Below are positions 23,042 to 30,696 of a stretch of 43,222 nt of DNA, in pieces. The translations under genes were made by a program, and so were the position numbers. Under the pieces are notes generated by a model. It made no database searches. It was not told where the DNA came from and worked only from the letters and a program-made list of their open reading frames with translations. The stretch spans positions 1 to 43,222 of the forward strand of contig JALSIN010000419.1 of assembly GCA_026989935.1 (NCBI GenBank), written 5' to 3'. Position 1 is the first letter of the stretch. Every line of letters starts with the position of its first letter. This DNA is from Polyangiaceae bacterium. GTDB taxonomy: Bacteria > Myxococcota_A > Polyangia > Nannocystales > Nannocystaceae.

Positions 23042-24056
23042 GCCCCGCGGCCTCGAGATCGGCCCACAGCGTCCGCTCGAACACGCGTCCCTCGTGCACC
23101 GCAGCAAGGCGCCCCTGTTCGTCCAATACGAGGACATGGGGAAGCACGCGGCCGCCGGCGGCCCGGTACAGGCGGCCGTCGTCCACCGCAAGCGGCAGCT
23201 TGAGCCCGAACCGGTCCCGCGCCGCGCGCGCCGCATGCCGTGCGGCTTCACCGGTGCCGTCCGCCTCGAGCACCAACACGACGCGCCCGCCGGCGGCCCG
23301 CACGGCGCGGCCCATCCGCTCGTACATCGGCAGCTCGCTGCGACACACGCCGCACCACGTGGCCCAGAACACCAGCACCGTCGGTCGCCCGTCGGCCAGC
23401 GCCGCCGTGGACAGGCGCCCGCCGTCGTCGAGCGGCAGGTCGATGGCCGGCAGCCGGTCCCCCGGACCCAGCGGGCGCAGCCGCTCCCAGCGCCGCACCG
23501 CGCGGGCGAGATCCGTGGCCGCCGTGGCGGCCCCCGTTCCCCCGAGCACGGCCGCCAGCGCCAGCGCCGCACCGCGCCGTGCGGTCGATGGCGGCGGCAC
23601 GGGGGCGCCGGCCTCCCGCACGGCGCTGCGAGCCGCGAAGACGTACGCGAGGCCGGCGACGGCCCCCAGCAGCTCCGGCAGATAGGGGCGAGCAAGGCGC
23701 AGGCCGAACCAAACGTCGAGGGCGTGGGCCGTCACGACCACGGCGACGAACGGCACGAGGGCAAGGCCCCGCAGGCGCTCGCCGACCGCGCCCCACTGCC
23801 CCTCGGCCACGGTGGTCAGCAGCACCGGCACGATGAGCGCGCGGGCGAGCTTCGCCGCCACCAGCGCGGTCCCTCCGAGATCCCGCGTGACGGAGAGGTG
23901 CGCGAGCTGCTCCACCACGGGCCCCACCCACACCGCCGCCAGGTAGAACAGGCCGAGCACGAGCCCGTCACGCCGGTCCGGGGCCTGCCGGGCGGCGGAC
24001 AGGGTGGCGCGGGGGGCGAGCAGGTATCCGCCGTATCGTCGAAGACGACGCACCAC
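23007..24056 (-). CDS. Membrane protein fused to a thioredoxin-like (TlpA/ResA) domain
   Basis: A 349-residue protein in two parts. The N-terminal 170 residues have about five hydrophobic helices (GLVLGLFYLAAVWVGPVVEQL, ALVPFVAVVVTAHALDVWFG, ELLGAVAGLAYVFA) in an arrangement reminiscent of Yip1-type membrane domains. One more helix (ALALAAVLGGTGAATAA) leads to a thioredoxin fold. That fold starts at PGDRLPAIDLPLDDGG and has the redox-active motif VFWATWCGVCRSELPMY (CxxC) and the cis-proline segment GRVLPHVLVLDEQG. The domain probably faces the periplasm and reduces or oxidises disulfides. GTG 24056 is 4 bases after the stop of the upstream helical-repeat gene, so the two are in an operon. The 3' end overlaps the convergent membrane-protein gene by 35 bases. 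Confidence 0.82.
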   Translation of the reverse strand: MVRRLRRYGGYLLAPRATLSAARQAPDRRDGLVLGLFYLAAVWVGPVVEQLAHLSVTRDLGGTALVAAKLARALIVPVLLTTVAEGQWGAVGERLRGLALVPFVAVVVTAHALDVWFGLRLARPYLPELLGAVAGLAYVFAARSAVREAGAPVPPPSTARRGAALALAAVLGGTGAATAATDLARAVRRWERLRPLGPGDRLPAIDLPLDDGGRLSTAALADGRPTVLVFWATWCGVCRSELPMYERMGRAVRAAGGRVVLVLEADGTGEAARHAARAARDRFGLKLPLAVDDGRLYRAAGGRVLPHVLVLDEQGRLAAVHEGRVFERTLWADLEAAGLNASRPAAAGS

Positions 24057-24060
24057 CGGT

Positions 24061-25308
24061 TCAACGCCGCGAGCCGAGACGACGTTTCGCCGCCGCCGAC
24101 AGCGCCGAGGGAATGTTGCGGGACTTGGCGACCTTGCGAAGATCCTGCGGCTGCAGGTGCCCGAGCAGCGACATGGCCACCGCCATGGGGGTCTTCGGGT
24201 TCATCACCAGGTTGAGCTTGACCGCGTAGAGCTTGACCCAGTCGCGCCGCGTGGCGATGTAGCGGATGACGTCGTGGGGCAGGCTGCGGTTCGCGGCGTA
24301 GTTTACGACCTCCATCTCCTTGACCCGCGGCGACTTGATCGCGCTCATCGCCACGCTGCGGTTGCTGTCGCGGATCGCCAGCGAGCGCTCGAAGGCGTCG
24401 CCGAGCAAGGCGAGCCGGATCTTCTCCATCGGTCGCAGCTTGGAGAACGTGGCCGCGTCGATGCGCCGGCCGGGCCGGTGCTCGGTTCCGTCCGCCTCCC
24501 CCTCGGCGGCCTCCGACTCGCCGGCGGCCGCCTCGGCCACGGGCAGGTCGAGATCCCCATCGACCGCCAGCAGTTCCCCGAGCAGTTCGTCGTCCGCCTC
24601 GGCGGCCGTCTCCTCGGCGTCCACGTCGTCGTCCGCTCCCGCCTCGGCGAGAGCGGCCGCCTGGGCCGCCTGGGCCTCGGCGGCGCGCGCGGCCGCCGAC
24701 CGGAAGATCTCGTCGCGCGACGGGTCCGGCGGCCCATCCTCGTCGTCCATGGCCTGCCGGATCTCCTCCAGGTTCGGCAGGCGCAGCTCGACCCCTTCGC
24801 GCATGGCCAGCTCGAGCACGCGGTGGACCGTGCTCATCCGGCACTTCGGGTTGTGGTACAGCGCCTCGACGATCTTCGGGAACGCGAGCCACCGCACCTG
24901 GTTGTCCGCGAGCACCTCGCACACGGGCTCGGGCGCCACGCGGGCCACGGCGGCCAGGGTCTCGTCGTCGGCGGCCGGGTGACGCACGATCTTCTCGAGG
25001 ACCCCGGCGTCGTCCACGAACTTGCGCGCCAGGAAGTCGAGGACGCCCGGCGGCAGGTCGGGCGCCGCCAGCGCGCCGTCGAGGATCGGGGGCGGGAGCT
25101 TGGCCACGGCGCGGCCGGCCGTCTCCCCCAGGTCCGGGTCGTTCGTCACCCAGAGCTGGTACGCCGCGCACAGCAGGTCCCGCGGCGGCAGGGGCGCAAG
25201 CCCCATGGCCACGGCCTTGCGCATGGGGGGCGGCGCGCCGGGGCCGACCAGCTTGGCCGCGGCCGGACCCAAGGTGGCGTCGTCGAGGGGGGTGTGGGCA
25301 AACGCCAT
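24061..25308 (-). CDS. Helical-repeat (HEAT/LRV-like) cytoplasmic protein, unknown function
   Basis: A 415-residue soluble protein built of short helical repeats. The N-terminal 200 residues show recurring units such as VLDFLARKFVDDAGVLEKIVRHPAADDETLAAVA and VCEVLADNQVRWLAFPKIVEALYHNP. A charged, low-complexity Ala/Glu/Asp linker (about 225-300) is followed by a second set: AFERSLAIRDSNRSVAMSAIKSP, HDVIRYIATRRDWVKLYAVKLNLVMNPKTPMAVAMSLL. These resemble the leucine-rich-variant/HEAT repeats of uncharacterised deltaproteobacterial proteins. The start is ATG 25308: TACGAT lies 7 bases before it, and the track start 25524 reads antisense through coaX. It shares an operon with the thioredoxin fusion. 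Likely a protein-binding scaffold. Confidence 0.75.
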   Translation of the reverse strand: MAFAHTPLDDATLGPAAAKLVGPGAPPPMRKAVAMGLAPLPPRDLLCAAYQLWVTNDPDLGETAGRAVAKLPPPILDGALAAPDLPPGVLDFLARKFVDDAGVLEKIVRHPAADDETLAAVARVAPEPVCEVLADNQVRWLAFPKIVEALYHNPKCRMSTVHRVLELAMREGVELRLPNLEEIRQAMDDEDGPPDPSRDEIFRSAAARAAEAQAAQAAALAEAGADDDVDAEETAAEADDELLGELLAVDGDLDLPVAEAAAGESEAAEGEADGTEHRPGRRIDAATFSKLRPMEKIRLALLGDAFERSLAIRDSNRSVAMSAIKSPRVKEMEVVNYAANRSLPHDVIRYIATRRDWVKLYAVKLNLVMNPKTPMAVAMSLLGHLQPQDLRKVAKSRNIPSALSAAAKRRLGSRR

Positions 25309-25315
25309 CGCCGGC

Positions 25316-25321
25316 ATCGTA
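25316..25321 (-). promoter_or_regulatory. -10 hexamer TACGAT of the helical-repeat gene
   Basis: TACGAT on the minus strand, 7 bases before ATG 25308, inside the 52-base gap after coaX. It indicates a separate leaderless transcript rather than read-through from coaX alone. Confidence 0.5.
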
Positions 25322-25360
25322 CCCCGCGGGCCGCCGGCATGCCCGCCGCGCGGGCGTACG

Positions 25361-26152
25361 TCAGCGCGGCGGCGCGTCCGGGGGGTTCCGTTCGGCCAGG
25401 ATTCGCAGCCCTTCGAGCACCAGGGTGTCGTCGTGGAAGGCCACGGCGTCGAGGTGGTCGGCGAGCACCCGCCCGAAGCCCCCCGTGGCCACGGTGACGA
25501 AGGGAAACGCAAGCTCCCCCGCAAGCCGCGCGAGCATCCCCTCGACCATGGCCACGTGCCCGAGGACCAGGCCGCTGCGCATGGCCTCGGCGGTGTTGCG
25601 GCCGAGCGCCCGGCGCGGGACGGTAAGGTCGATCCGCGGCAGCTTCGCAGCCCGGGCGAACAGAGCGTCGGCCCCGATCCCCAGGCCCGGCGCGATGACG
25701 CCGCCGAGGTACTCGGGCCGGGGCCCGACCACGTCGAACGTGGTGGCCGTGCCGCAATCCACGATGACGACGCCGTGCCCCGGCCGACCGTAGCGCTCCC
25801 AGGCGGCCACGGCCGTCACGACGCGGTCGGCGCCCACGTCTTGCGGCGGGTCGTACCGGATCGGCATCCCCGTGCGGACCCCCGGCCCCACGACCAGCGG
25901 TTCGACGCCGGCGTACCGAACGAGCGCCTCGACGACGGCCGACAACACCGGTGGCACGACGCAGGCCACCACCGACCGCCGCACGTCCTGCAGCGGCCGG
26001 CCCGCCAGGGCGAGCGCCCGCTCGAACCCGATGGCCACCTCGTCGCGGGTCCAGTCACGGCGGGTGGACAGCCGCAGCTCGGCGTCCAACTCGTCGCCGG
26101 CGAACACCCCGAGGGTCGTGTTCGTGTTGCCCACGTCCACCGCGAGGAGCAT
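25361..26152 (-). CDS. coaX: Type III pantothenate kinase
   Basis: A 263-residue cytoplasmic kinase that phosphorylates pantothenate, the first step of coenzyme A synthesis; type III enzymes are not feedback-inhibited by CoA. All family motifs are visible: the phosphate-binding loop LLAVDVGNTNTTLGVF at the N terminus, the pantothenate site QDVGADRVVTAVAAWERYG near residue 105, and the adenosine-binding block IVDCGTATTFDVV near residue 130, followed by GGVIAPGLGI. Length is normal for the family. ATG 26152 is 6 bases after TAAAGT, so the mRNA is probably leaderless. It is divergent from a DUF2254 gene with 46 bases between the start codons. Confidence 0.95.
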   Translation of the reverse strand: MLLAVDVGNTNTTLGVFAGDELDAELRLSTRRDWTRDEVAIGFERALALAGRPLQDVRRSVVACVVPPVLSAVVEALVRYAGVEPLVVGPGVRTGMPIRYDPPQDVGADRVVTAVAAWERYGRPGHGVVIVDCGTATTFDVVGPRPEYLGGVIAPGLGIGADALFARAAKLPRIDLTVPRRALGRNTAEAMRSGLVLGHVAMVEGMLARLAGELAFPFVTVATGGFGRVLADHLDAVAFHDDTLVLEGLRILAERNPPDAPPR

Positions 26153-26158
26153 GACCGC

Positions 26159-26191
26159 ACTTTACCGGCCGAGCGCCTGGTTTGGTACCGT
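26159..26191. promoter_or_regulatory. Divergent promoter pair between coaX and the DUF2254 gene
   Basis: TAAAGT (26159-26164, minus strand) is 6 bases before the coaX ATG. TACCGT (26186-26191, plus strand) is 7 bases before GTG 26199. Both fit leaderless transcription from a 46-base intergenic region. Confidence 0.55.
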
Positions 26192-26198
26192 CGAAGCC

Positions 26199-27869
26199 GT
26201 GCGGCCCGCCCCCGACGCACCGAGCGAAACCTCCTCGCACGCGAGGGGGGCGGCCGCCGCGGCGCCCCGGCCCTCGGCGTCTGCGATCTGGGGCGTGCCG
26301 TTGCTTGCGGTCTTGGGCCTTGCGCTCGCCCTGTTCGTGCTGGCGCTGCTGCTCGACCTGTGGACGCCGCTGTCCCCGGGTCGCCCGCCGTCCCTCCAGG
26401 TCCTCGCCGACGGCCTGTTACGCCAGAACCTCGACCAGGCGCGCAACACCCTCGGCGGCCTCGGCGAGGTCATGGCGGCGGTCCTGGGGCTTGCGCTGAC
26501 GGTGTCGAGCATCATCGTGCAACTGGCCGCGACACGGTTTACGCCACACGTTACGACCCTGTTCTTCCGCGACCGGACGAACGTCGCCGTGCTGGGCTTC
26601 TTCGTCACCGCCAGCGTCTTCGTGCTGTGGGTCAACTTCTCCCTGGGCGAGGCGTACCTATCCCACTGGGGCATCCTGCTGTCGATGGCGGTCATGACGA
26701 TCAGCCTCCTGCTGCTGTTTCCGTACTTCGCCTACGTCTTCGACTTCCTCGACCCCGGCACGATCATCGGCCGCATCATGCGCGACGGCGTGCGGGCGGC
26801 CGTGCCTCCGTGCCCGGGCGATCCCGCCTCGTGCGCCGCCCGCCGCGCCCAGGCTGCCCGCAGCATCGACCATCTTGCCAATATCGGCCTGAACGCCCTG
26901 CAACAAAAGGACAAGGACATCGCTTCGGCCGCCATCGACGCGCTCGAACACCTTGCGATCACCTATGGCGACCGCAAGGGGGCGCTGCCGACCGGGTACT
27001 TTACCATCGGCCCCCTGCTGCGCCAGACGCCGGACTTCATCAGCCTGTCCGACGAGTCCATCCAGGAGCTCGAGGGGCGCAAGACGTTCCTGGAGTGGAA
27101 GGTTCTGCGTCAGTACCAGATGCTTTTCGGCGAAGCGCTGTCCCAGATCAAGGACACCTGCTACCTGGTGGCCATCGACACGCGCCGGATCGGCGAGGCG
27201 GCGGCGCGGCGCGGCGACCTGGACGCGCTCGACCTTTCGATCAAGTTCTTCAACACCTACCTTCGCGCGACGATCAACGCCTCGGACGTGCGCACCGCCT
27301 ACAACATCCTCCACCAGTACCGGCAGCTCGCGGAGTTCGCCCTCGTCTTCGCGGCCGAGCGCGGAGACGACACGCTCGCCGAGCGCGCCCGCCAGGTGGC
27401 CGGATTCCTGCGCTACTACGGCAGCCTGTGCTACCAGCGGGGGCTTTCCTTCGTCACCGAGGTGATCGCCCACGACGTGGGTCAGCTGTGCGAGACGGCG
27501 TTTCGAGTCGAAAGCCCCGTGCACGACGCGCTGCTCGCGATCTTCTTGACCGTGGACGAAAGCCCCGAGACGGAGGAGCAGGAGACGACCCTGCGGGGTG
27601 TGCGGCGCGCGCAGGTCAAGCTGGCGACGACCTATCTGCTACACCGGCGCCCGGACCTCGCCCGCAAGATCCAGGCGGACATGGCGGACGAGCCCACGGC
27701 GCGGCTGCGGAGCATCTGGCGCGAGCTGGCCGAGCTCGAAGACCGCGAGTTCTGGGAGGTCAACGACCGCGGGACGAACTTCGACTACCTCACCCCGCGG
27801 CAAAAGGCGCAGCTTCCCGCGTTCTTCGCCCCCTTCTTCGACGAGGCCGCAAACCCTGCCGGTGCATGA
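26199..27869 (+). CDS. DUF2254 family membrane protein
   Basis: A 556-residue predicted inner-membrane protein. After a 30-residue Ala/Pro/Ser-rich N terminus come about four transmembrane segments: IWGVPLLAVLGLALALFVLALLLDL, VMAAVLGLALTVSSIIVQLAA, VAVLGFFVTASVFVLWVNF, and ILLSMAVMTISLLLLFPYFAYVF. VSSIIVQLAATRFTPHVTTLFFRD is the hallmark of DUF2254. The C-terminal 370 residues are a soluble, alpha-helical, TPR-like domain (IDHLANIGLNALQQKDKDIASAAIDALEHLA). Function is unknown in the family. The start is GTG 26199, decided by TACCGT 7 bases upstream; the track start 25872 overlaps coaX. Confidence 0.82.
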   Translation: MRPAPDAPSETSSHARGAAAAAPRPSASAIWGVPLLAVLGLALALFVLALLLDLWTPLSPGRPPSLQVLADGLLRQNLDQARNTLGGLGEVMAAVLGLALTVSSIIVQLAATRFTPHVTTLFFRDRTNVAVLGFFVTASVFVLWVNFSLGEAYLSHWGILLSMAVMTISLLLLFPYFAYVFDFLDPGTIIGRIMRDGVRAAVPPCPGDPASCAARRAQAARSIDHLANIGLNALQQKDKDIASAAIDALEHLAITYGDRKGALPTGYFTIGPLLRQTPDFISLSDESIQELEGRKTFLEWKVLRQYQMLFGEALSQIKDTCYLVAIDTRRIGEAAARRGDLDALDLSIKFFNTYLRATINASDVRTAYNILHQYRQLAEFALVFAAERGDDTLAERARQVAGFLRYYGSLCYQRGLSFVTEVIAHDVGQLCETAFRVESPVHDALLAIFLTVDESPETEEQETTLRGVRRAQVKLATTYLLHRRPDLARKIQADMADEPTARLRSIWRELAELEDREFWEVNDRGTNFDYLTPRQKAQLPAFFAPFFDEAANPAGA

Positions 27870-27897
27870 CGGCCGTCCCCGCGCGCCGCGGGTGCGC

Positions 27898-27903
27898 TAG
27901 ACT
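27898..27903 (+). promoter_or_regulatory. -10 hexamer TAGACT
   Basis: TAGACT is 11 bases before ATG 27915. A GAGG directly before the ATG is too close to act as a normal Shine-Dalgarno sequence. Confidence 0.45.
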
Positions 27904-27914
27904 TCCCAGCGAGG

Positions 27915-29486
27915 ATGCGACGCAGCCACCGGACACGAATCAAGCTCGGACGACGAACCTTCATCCGCCTGTCCGCGGGCGCCGCCGCCACCTTGGCGGC
28001 CGCCTGCGGGGACGACGGCGGCGGCGCGGGCGGCGGCACCGCGGGCTCGACGGGATCCGGCTCGACGGCGACCGGAACGACCCGTCCCGGCGGCTCGACC
28101 GATGGGTCGGGCTCCCAGGGTGGCTCGACGGGCACCACGGGATCTTCGACCGGCGGGAGCACGGGCACATCCGGGACCACGGGCGGGGCCGGGTGCGAAC
28201 CAGACGCCTACGAGATCGCCTTCGACCCGGAGACGATCCCGGAGGACGGGACGATCTTTCCCCTCGCGGTGATGGCGGGCGAAATGAAGCCCACGTCGGT
28301 CCTGCTCTCCACCATCGTGGACGAGCCCGGTCCCGTGCGGCTGAAGGTGTTTCGGCCCGCCGACGACCCGGGGTCGGTCTGGATGGTCTACGAGGCCGAC
28401 GTCACCCCGAACGCCGACGGCTACCTCAAGGTGCCCGTCGAGGACCTGTGTCCGGGCACCTGGTACCGCTACGGGTTCTTCACCGGCGATCCGGACGCGC
28501 CGTCGGGCCGCAGCGTCCTCGGGGAGTTTCGCACGGCCCTGGCCGACGACGACCTCGAACCGCTGACGGTGGCGATGACGGCCTGCACCTTCACCGGCGG
28601 CCCCTGGCCGGCGCTGCAGGTCATGAGCGACGAGTACTACGACATGGTGCTCCAGCTCGGGGACCAGCTCTACAACGACGACGTCTTCGACGGCCCCGCG
28701 ACGCTGCAGGACTTTCGCAACAACTGGCGCCTGCAGCTTTCGCAACCGGACTACAAGAAATTCTACAGCCGCGCGGGACTGTACGTGACCTGGGACGACC
28801 ACGAGGTCACGGACAACGGCAAGTTCAACCGCGAGACGACGGACCCGGTGGCCGTCCAAAAGCGGGACAACGCGCTCGACGCCTTCTTCGAACTCATGCC
28901 CGTCGAAGGGGGAGGCCGCCCGAACGTCAAGCTGTGGCGCAGCTTCCGCTGGGGCAAGACGGCGGAGATCATCGTGCTCGACTGCCGCTACGAGCGCAAA
29001 CCCAGCGAGGGGATCTACATCAGCCCGGAGCAGATGGCCTTCTTGAAGGAGCGGTTGCTCTCGAGTCCGTGCCACTTCAAGGTGGTGATGAACTCGGTGC
29101 CGATCACGAACATGCCGCTGCCGTGGGACGTGGCCGCCAGCGACCGGTGGGAGGGGTTCCCGGCCCAGCGCGACGAGCTACGCGACTTCATCAACGCCAA
29201 CGACATCCGCAACGTGTGGTGGGTGTCCGGTGACTTCCACGTGTGCTTCGTCGCCAAGGTCGAGTCCGACGGCAACGACCGCTGGAGCAACCAGTACGAG
29301 ATCGCCTGCTCCGCCGGCAACGAGAACCCGGCCGGGTGGACGCTGTTCGGCTCGCAGTTCGACTACGGGGTCGGGACGTACCGCGGGTGCATCATCACCT
29401 TCGACCCCATGTCCGACGCGGTACACGTGCGCTTCCTCGACCCGGACGGCGGCGACGACTACAACAAGGCGCTGACACAGCCGTAG
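27915..29486 (+). CDS. Tat-exported PhoD-like metallophosphatase lipoprotein
   Basis: A 523-residue phosphatase of the PhoD family (PhoD-like alkaline phosphatase/phosphodiesterase). The N terminus has a twin-arginine motif (GRRTFIRLSAG, arginines 13-14) and ends in a lipobox (AATLAAAC, cysteine 31), so a folded metalloenzyme is exported and lipid-anchored. A Gly/Ser/Thr spacer (about 35-95) follows. A fibronectin-like N-terminal domain (PEDGTIFPLAVMAGEMKPTS, WYRYGFFTGDPD) leads to the metal-binding blocks MVLQLGDQLYND, YVTWDDHEVTDN and VWWVSGDFHVCF. It probably releases phosphate from organic esters outside the cytoplasm. No Pho box was recognised upstream. It follows the DUF2254 gene by 45 bases and has its own TAGACT hexamer. 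Confidence 0.9.
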   Translation: MRRSHRTRIKLGRRTFIRLSAGAAATLAAACGDDGGGAGGGTAGSTGSGSTATGTTRPGGSTDGSGSQGGSTGTTGSSTGGSTGTSGTTGGAGCEPDAYEIAFDPETIPEDGTIFPLAVMAGEMKPTSVLLSTIVDEPGPVRLKVFRPADDPGSVWMVYEADVTPNADGYLKVPVEDLCPGTWYRYGFFTGDPDAPSGRSVLGEFRTALADDDLEPLTVAMTACTFTGGPWPALQVMSDEYYDMVLQLGDQLYNDDVFDGPATLQDFRNNWRLQLSQPDYKKFYSRAGLYVTWDDHEVTDNGKFNRETTDPVAVQKRDNALDAFFELMPVEGGGRPNVKLWRSFRWGKTAEIIVLDCRYERKPSEGIYISPEQMAFLKERLLSSPCHFKVVMNSVPITNMPLPWDVAASDRWEGFPAQRDELRDFINANDIRNVWWVSGDFHVCFVAKVESDGNDRWSNQYEIACSAGNENPAGWTLFGSQFDYGVGTYRGCIITFDPMSDAVHVRFLDPDGGDDYNKALTQP

Positions 29487-29599
29487 CTGCGCGGCCCAGA
29501 TCGGTCGGCGGACACGCCGAAATTCGACCACTCGGGCACCTTCGAAAGCACCCGGCGCACGAACCAGGGGCGGTTTCGCGCACGCGGGAAGGGTGCACG

Positions 29600-29944
29600 A
29601 TGCTTGCTTTTCCTCCGGGCATGGCACGACGGACCCCTCGACGCGAACCCTGCCCGGGGACGATGGAGGAAGCCCTCGCGCGGCGCGCAACCCGGCATGC
29701 CCGCGCACGGCGCTATCGCAAGGCCGCCGTCGCTCTCTCCATGTTGGCGAACCGCACGGGCGAACCGCGCCACTACGCGCGGCTCGGGGCCATGTGGCTG
29801 GCGGCCGGCCGCTCCATCGAGGCCATCCTGGCCTTTCGCCAAGCCCTCTACCGCCACCGCCGGGCGGGAGCGGACGCCCGCGCACAGACCGTGGCGCGCA
29901 TCATCGCGCGCGTGGAACCGGGACACACCCGGGCCGCCGCCTAA
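29600..29944 (+). CDS. Small TPR-like protein
   Basis: A 114-residue basic protein with two or three short helical pairs: ALARRATRHARARRYRKAAVALSMLANRTG, HYARLGAMWLAAGRSIEAILAFRQALYRHRR and a final amphipathic helix. The alternating pattern of A-x-x-L and the conserved alanines fit tetratricopeptide repeats. ATG 29600 is preferred because GGGAAGGG lies about 6 bases upstream, one of the few clear Shine-Dalgarno sequences in the window; ATG 29621 is an alternative. Function unknown; such proteins usually mediate protein contacts. Confidence 0.6.
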   Translation: MLAFPPGMARRTPRREPCPGTMEEALARRATRHARARRYRKAAVALSMLANRTGEPRHYARLGAMWLAAGRSIEAILAFRQALYRHRRAGADARAQTVARIIARVEPGHTRAAA

Positions 29945-30043
29945 GAGACCTTCAACGGGTCCCGCCCGCCAGCAGACCGACGCCCCATCCCACGCCCGGA
30001 CCGGCCCCCTCGGACGCCACCGACAGCCGGCAAGGTCGGATGG

Positions 30044-30065
30044 AACCTACCCCCAAGGGTGGGTT
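30044..30065. terminator. Hairpin AACCTACCC/GGGTGGGTT followed by TC
   Basis: A 9-bp stem with one G-U pair and a CCAA loop ends in GTTTCG. It lies between the TPR-like gene and the response-regulator promoter. A plausible intrinsic terminator or leader element, with only a short T-run. Confidence 0.45.
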
Positions 30066-30108
30066 TCGTCCGGCTCGACACCATATGACACCTTTCGACT
30101 TGACTGCT

Positions 30109-30139
30109 ACGGTCTTCTTTGGGTACCACGAATGGGAGG
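30109..30139 (+). promoter_or_regulatory. -10 element TACGGT and Shine-Dalgarno of the response regulator
   Basis: TACGGT is a -10 candidate about 30 bases before GTG 30144, leaving room for a leader. GGGAGG (30134-30139) ends 4 bases before that GTG. This decides GTG 30144 over ATG 30132, which overlaps the Shine-Dalgarno sequence. It is one of the few conventional leadered starts here. Confidence 0.5.
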
Positions 30140-30143
30140 TCTC

Positions 30144-30563
30144 GTGCCGGGATCGATCGACGAAGCCACCGTCCTTCTCGTGGACGACAACGACATTCTC
30201 CTTCGAACCCTCGTCCGAGCACTGCGGTGCATGGGGATTGAGGCCGACGGGGTGACGACCGGGGCTGCCGCGTTGCGGCGCCTGACTGCCCGCCCCTATC
30301 GGGCGGTCATCTCCGACTACATGATCGGCCCGGGGATCGACGGCCTCGAGGTCCTGACCGCGGCCGCGCGCTTCTACCCCGACTCCATTCGCATCCTTCT
30401 GACGGGTAGTGCCGACGATCGCATCACGGCTGCCTGCGAGCAGGGCTCGGTCGTCACGCGCGTGCTCCAGAAGCCCGTGGAGCTGGACCACCTCCGGCAA
30501 GCCATCGGTGGCGCGACGAAGGAACCTCCGAACCCCGAGCAGCCGCAAGCTTCTCAGCCGTAA
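30144..30563 (+). CDS. Receiver-domain-only response regulator (CheY/RpfG-N type)
   Basis: A 139-residue single receiver domain. The acidic pair is in VLLVDDND, the phosphorylated aspartate is in AVISDYMIGPGIDG, the conserved Thr is in ILLTGSADD, and the Lys is in VLQKPVELD. The MIGPGIDGLEVL and ITAACEQGSVVTRVLQKP wording recalls the receiver domains of RpfG-type phosphodiesterases. There is no output domain: the C-terminal tail is a short Pro/Gln-rich stretch. It must act by protein contact or as a phosphate relay. No histidine kinase gene is nearby, so its partner lies elsewhere. Confidence 0.92.
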   Translation: MPGSIDEATVLLVDDNDILLRTLVRALRCMGIEADGVTTGAAALRRLTARPYRAVISDYMIGPGIDGLEVLTAAARFYPDSIRILLTGSADDRITAACEQGSVVTRVLQKPVELDHLRQAIGGATKEPPNPEQPQASQP

Positions 30564-30642
30564 GCGACGGTTCGTGGGGACCGCCTTCGGCCGCGAGCAT
30601 CCCCCGAACGGGGCGGGCCCGCCAAGCTCGGGCAATGCCATC

Positions 30643-30668
30643 GGGCGCCATGACCGACGGTGGCGCCC
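30643..30668. terminator. GGGCGCCA/TGGCGCCC hairpin after the response regulator
   Basis: A perfect 8-bp inverted repeat with a 10-base loop, followed by CACCCTTCTCTTT on the plus strand. It fits an imperfect intrinsic terminator 79 bases after the stop. It could also be a regulatory hairpin for the aldehyde dehydrogenase, whose ATG is 29 bases downstream. Confidence 0.45.
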
Positions 30669-30696
30669 CACCCTTCTCTTTGAGACCATACGGGAG

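Noticed and set aside
27850-27915. Pho box before the PhoD-like gene
   Set aside because: No repeated CTGTCAT-like units are present; only the TAGACT hexamer is seen.
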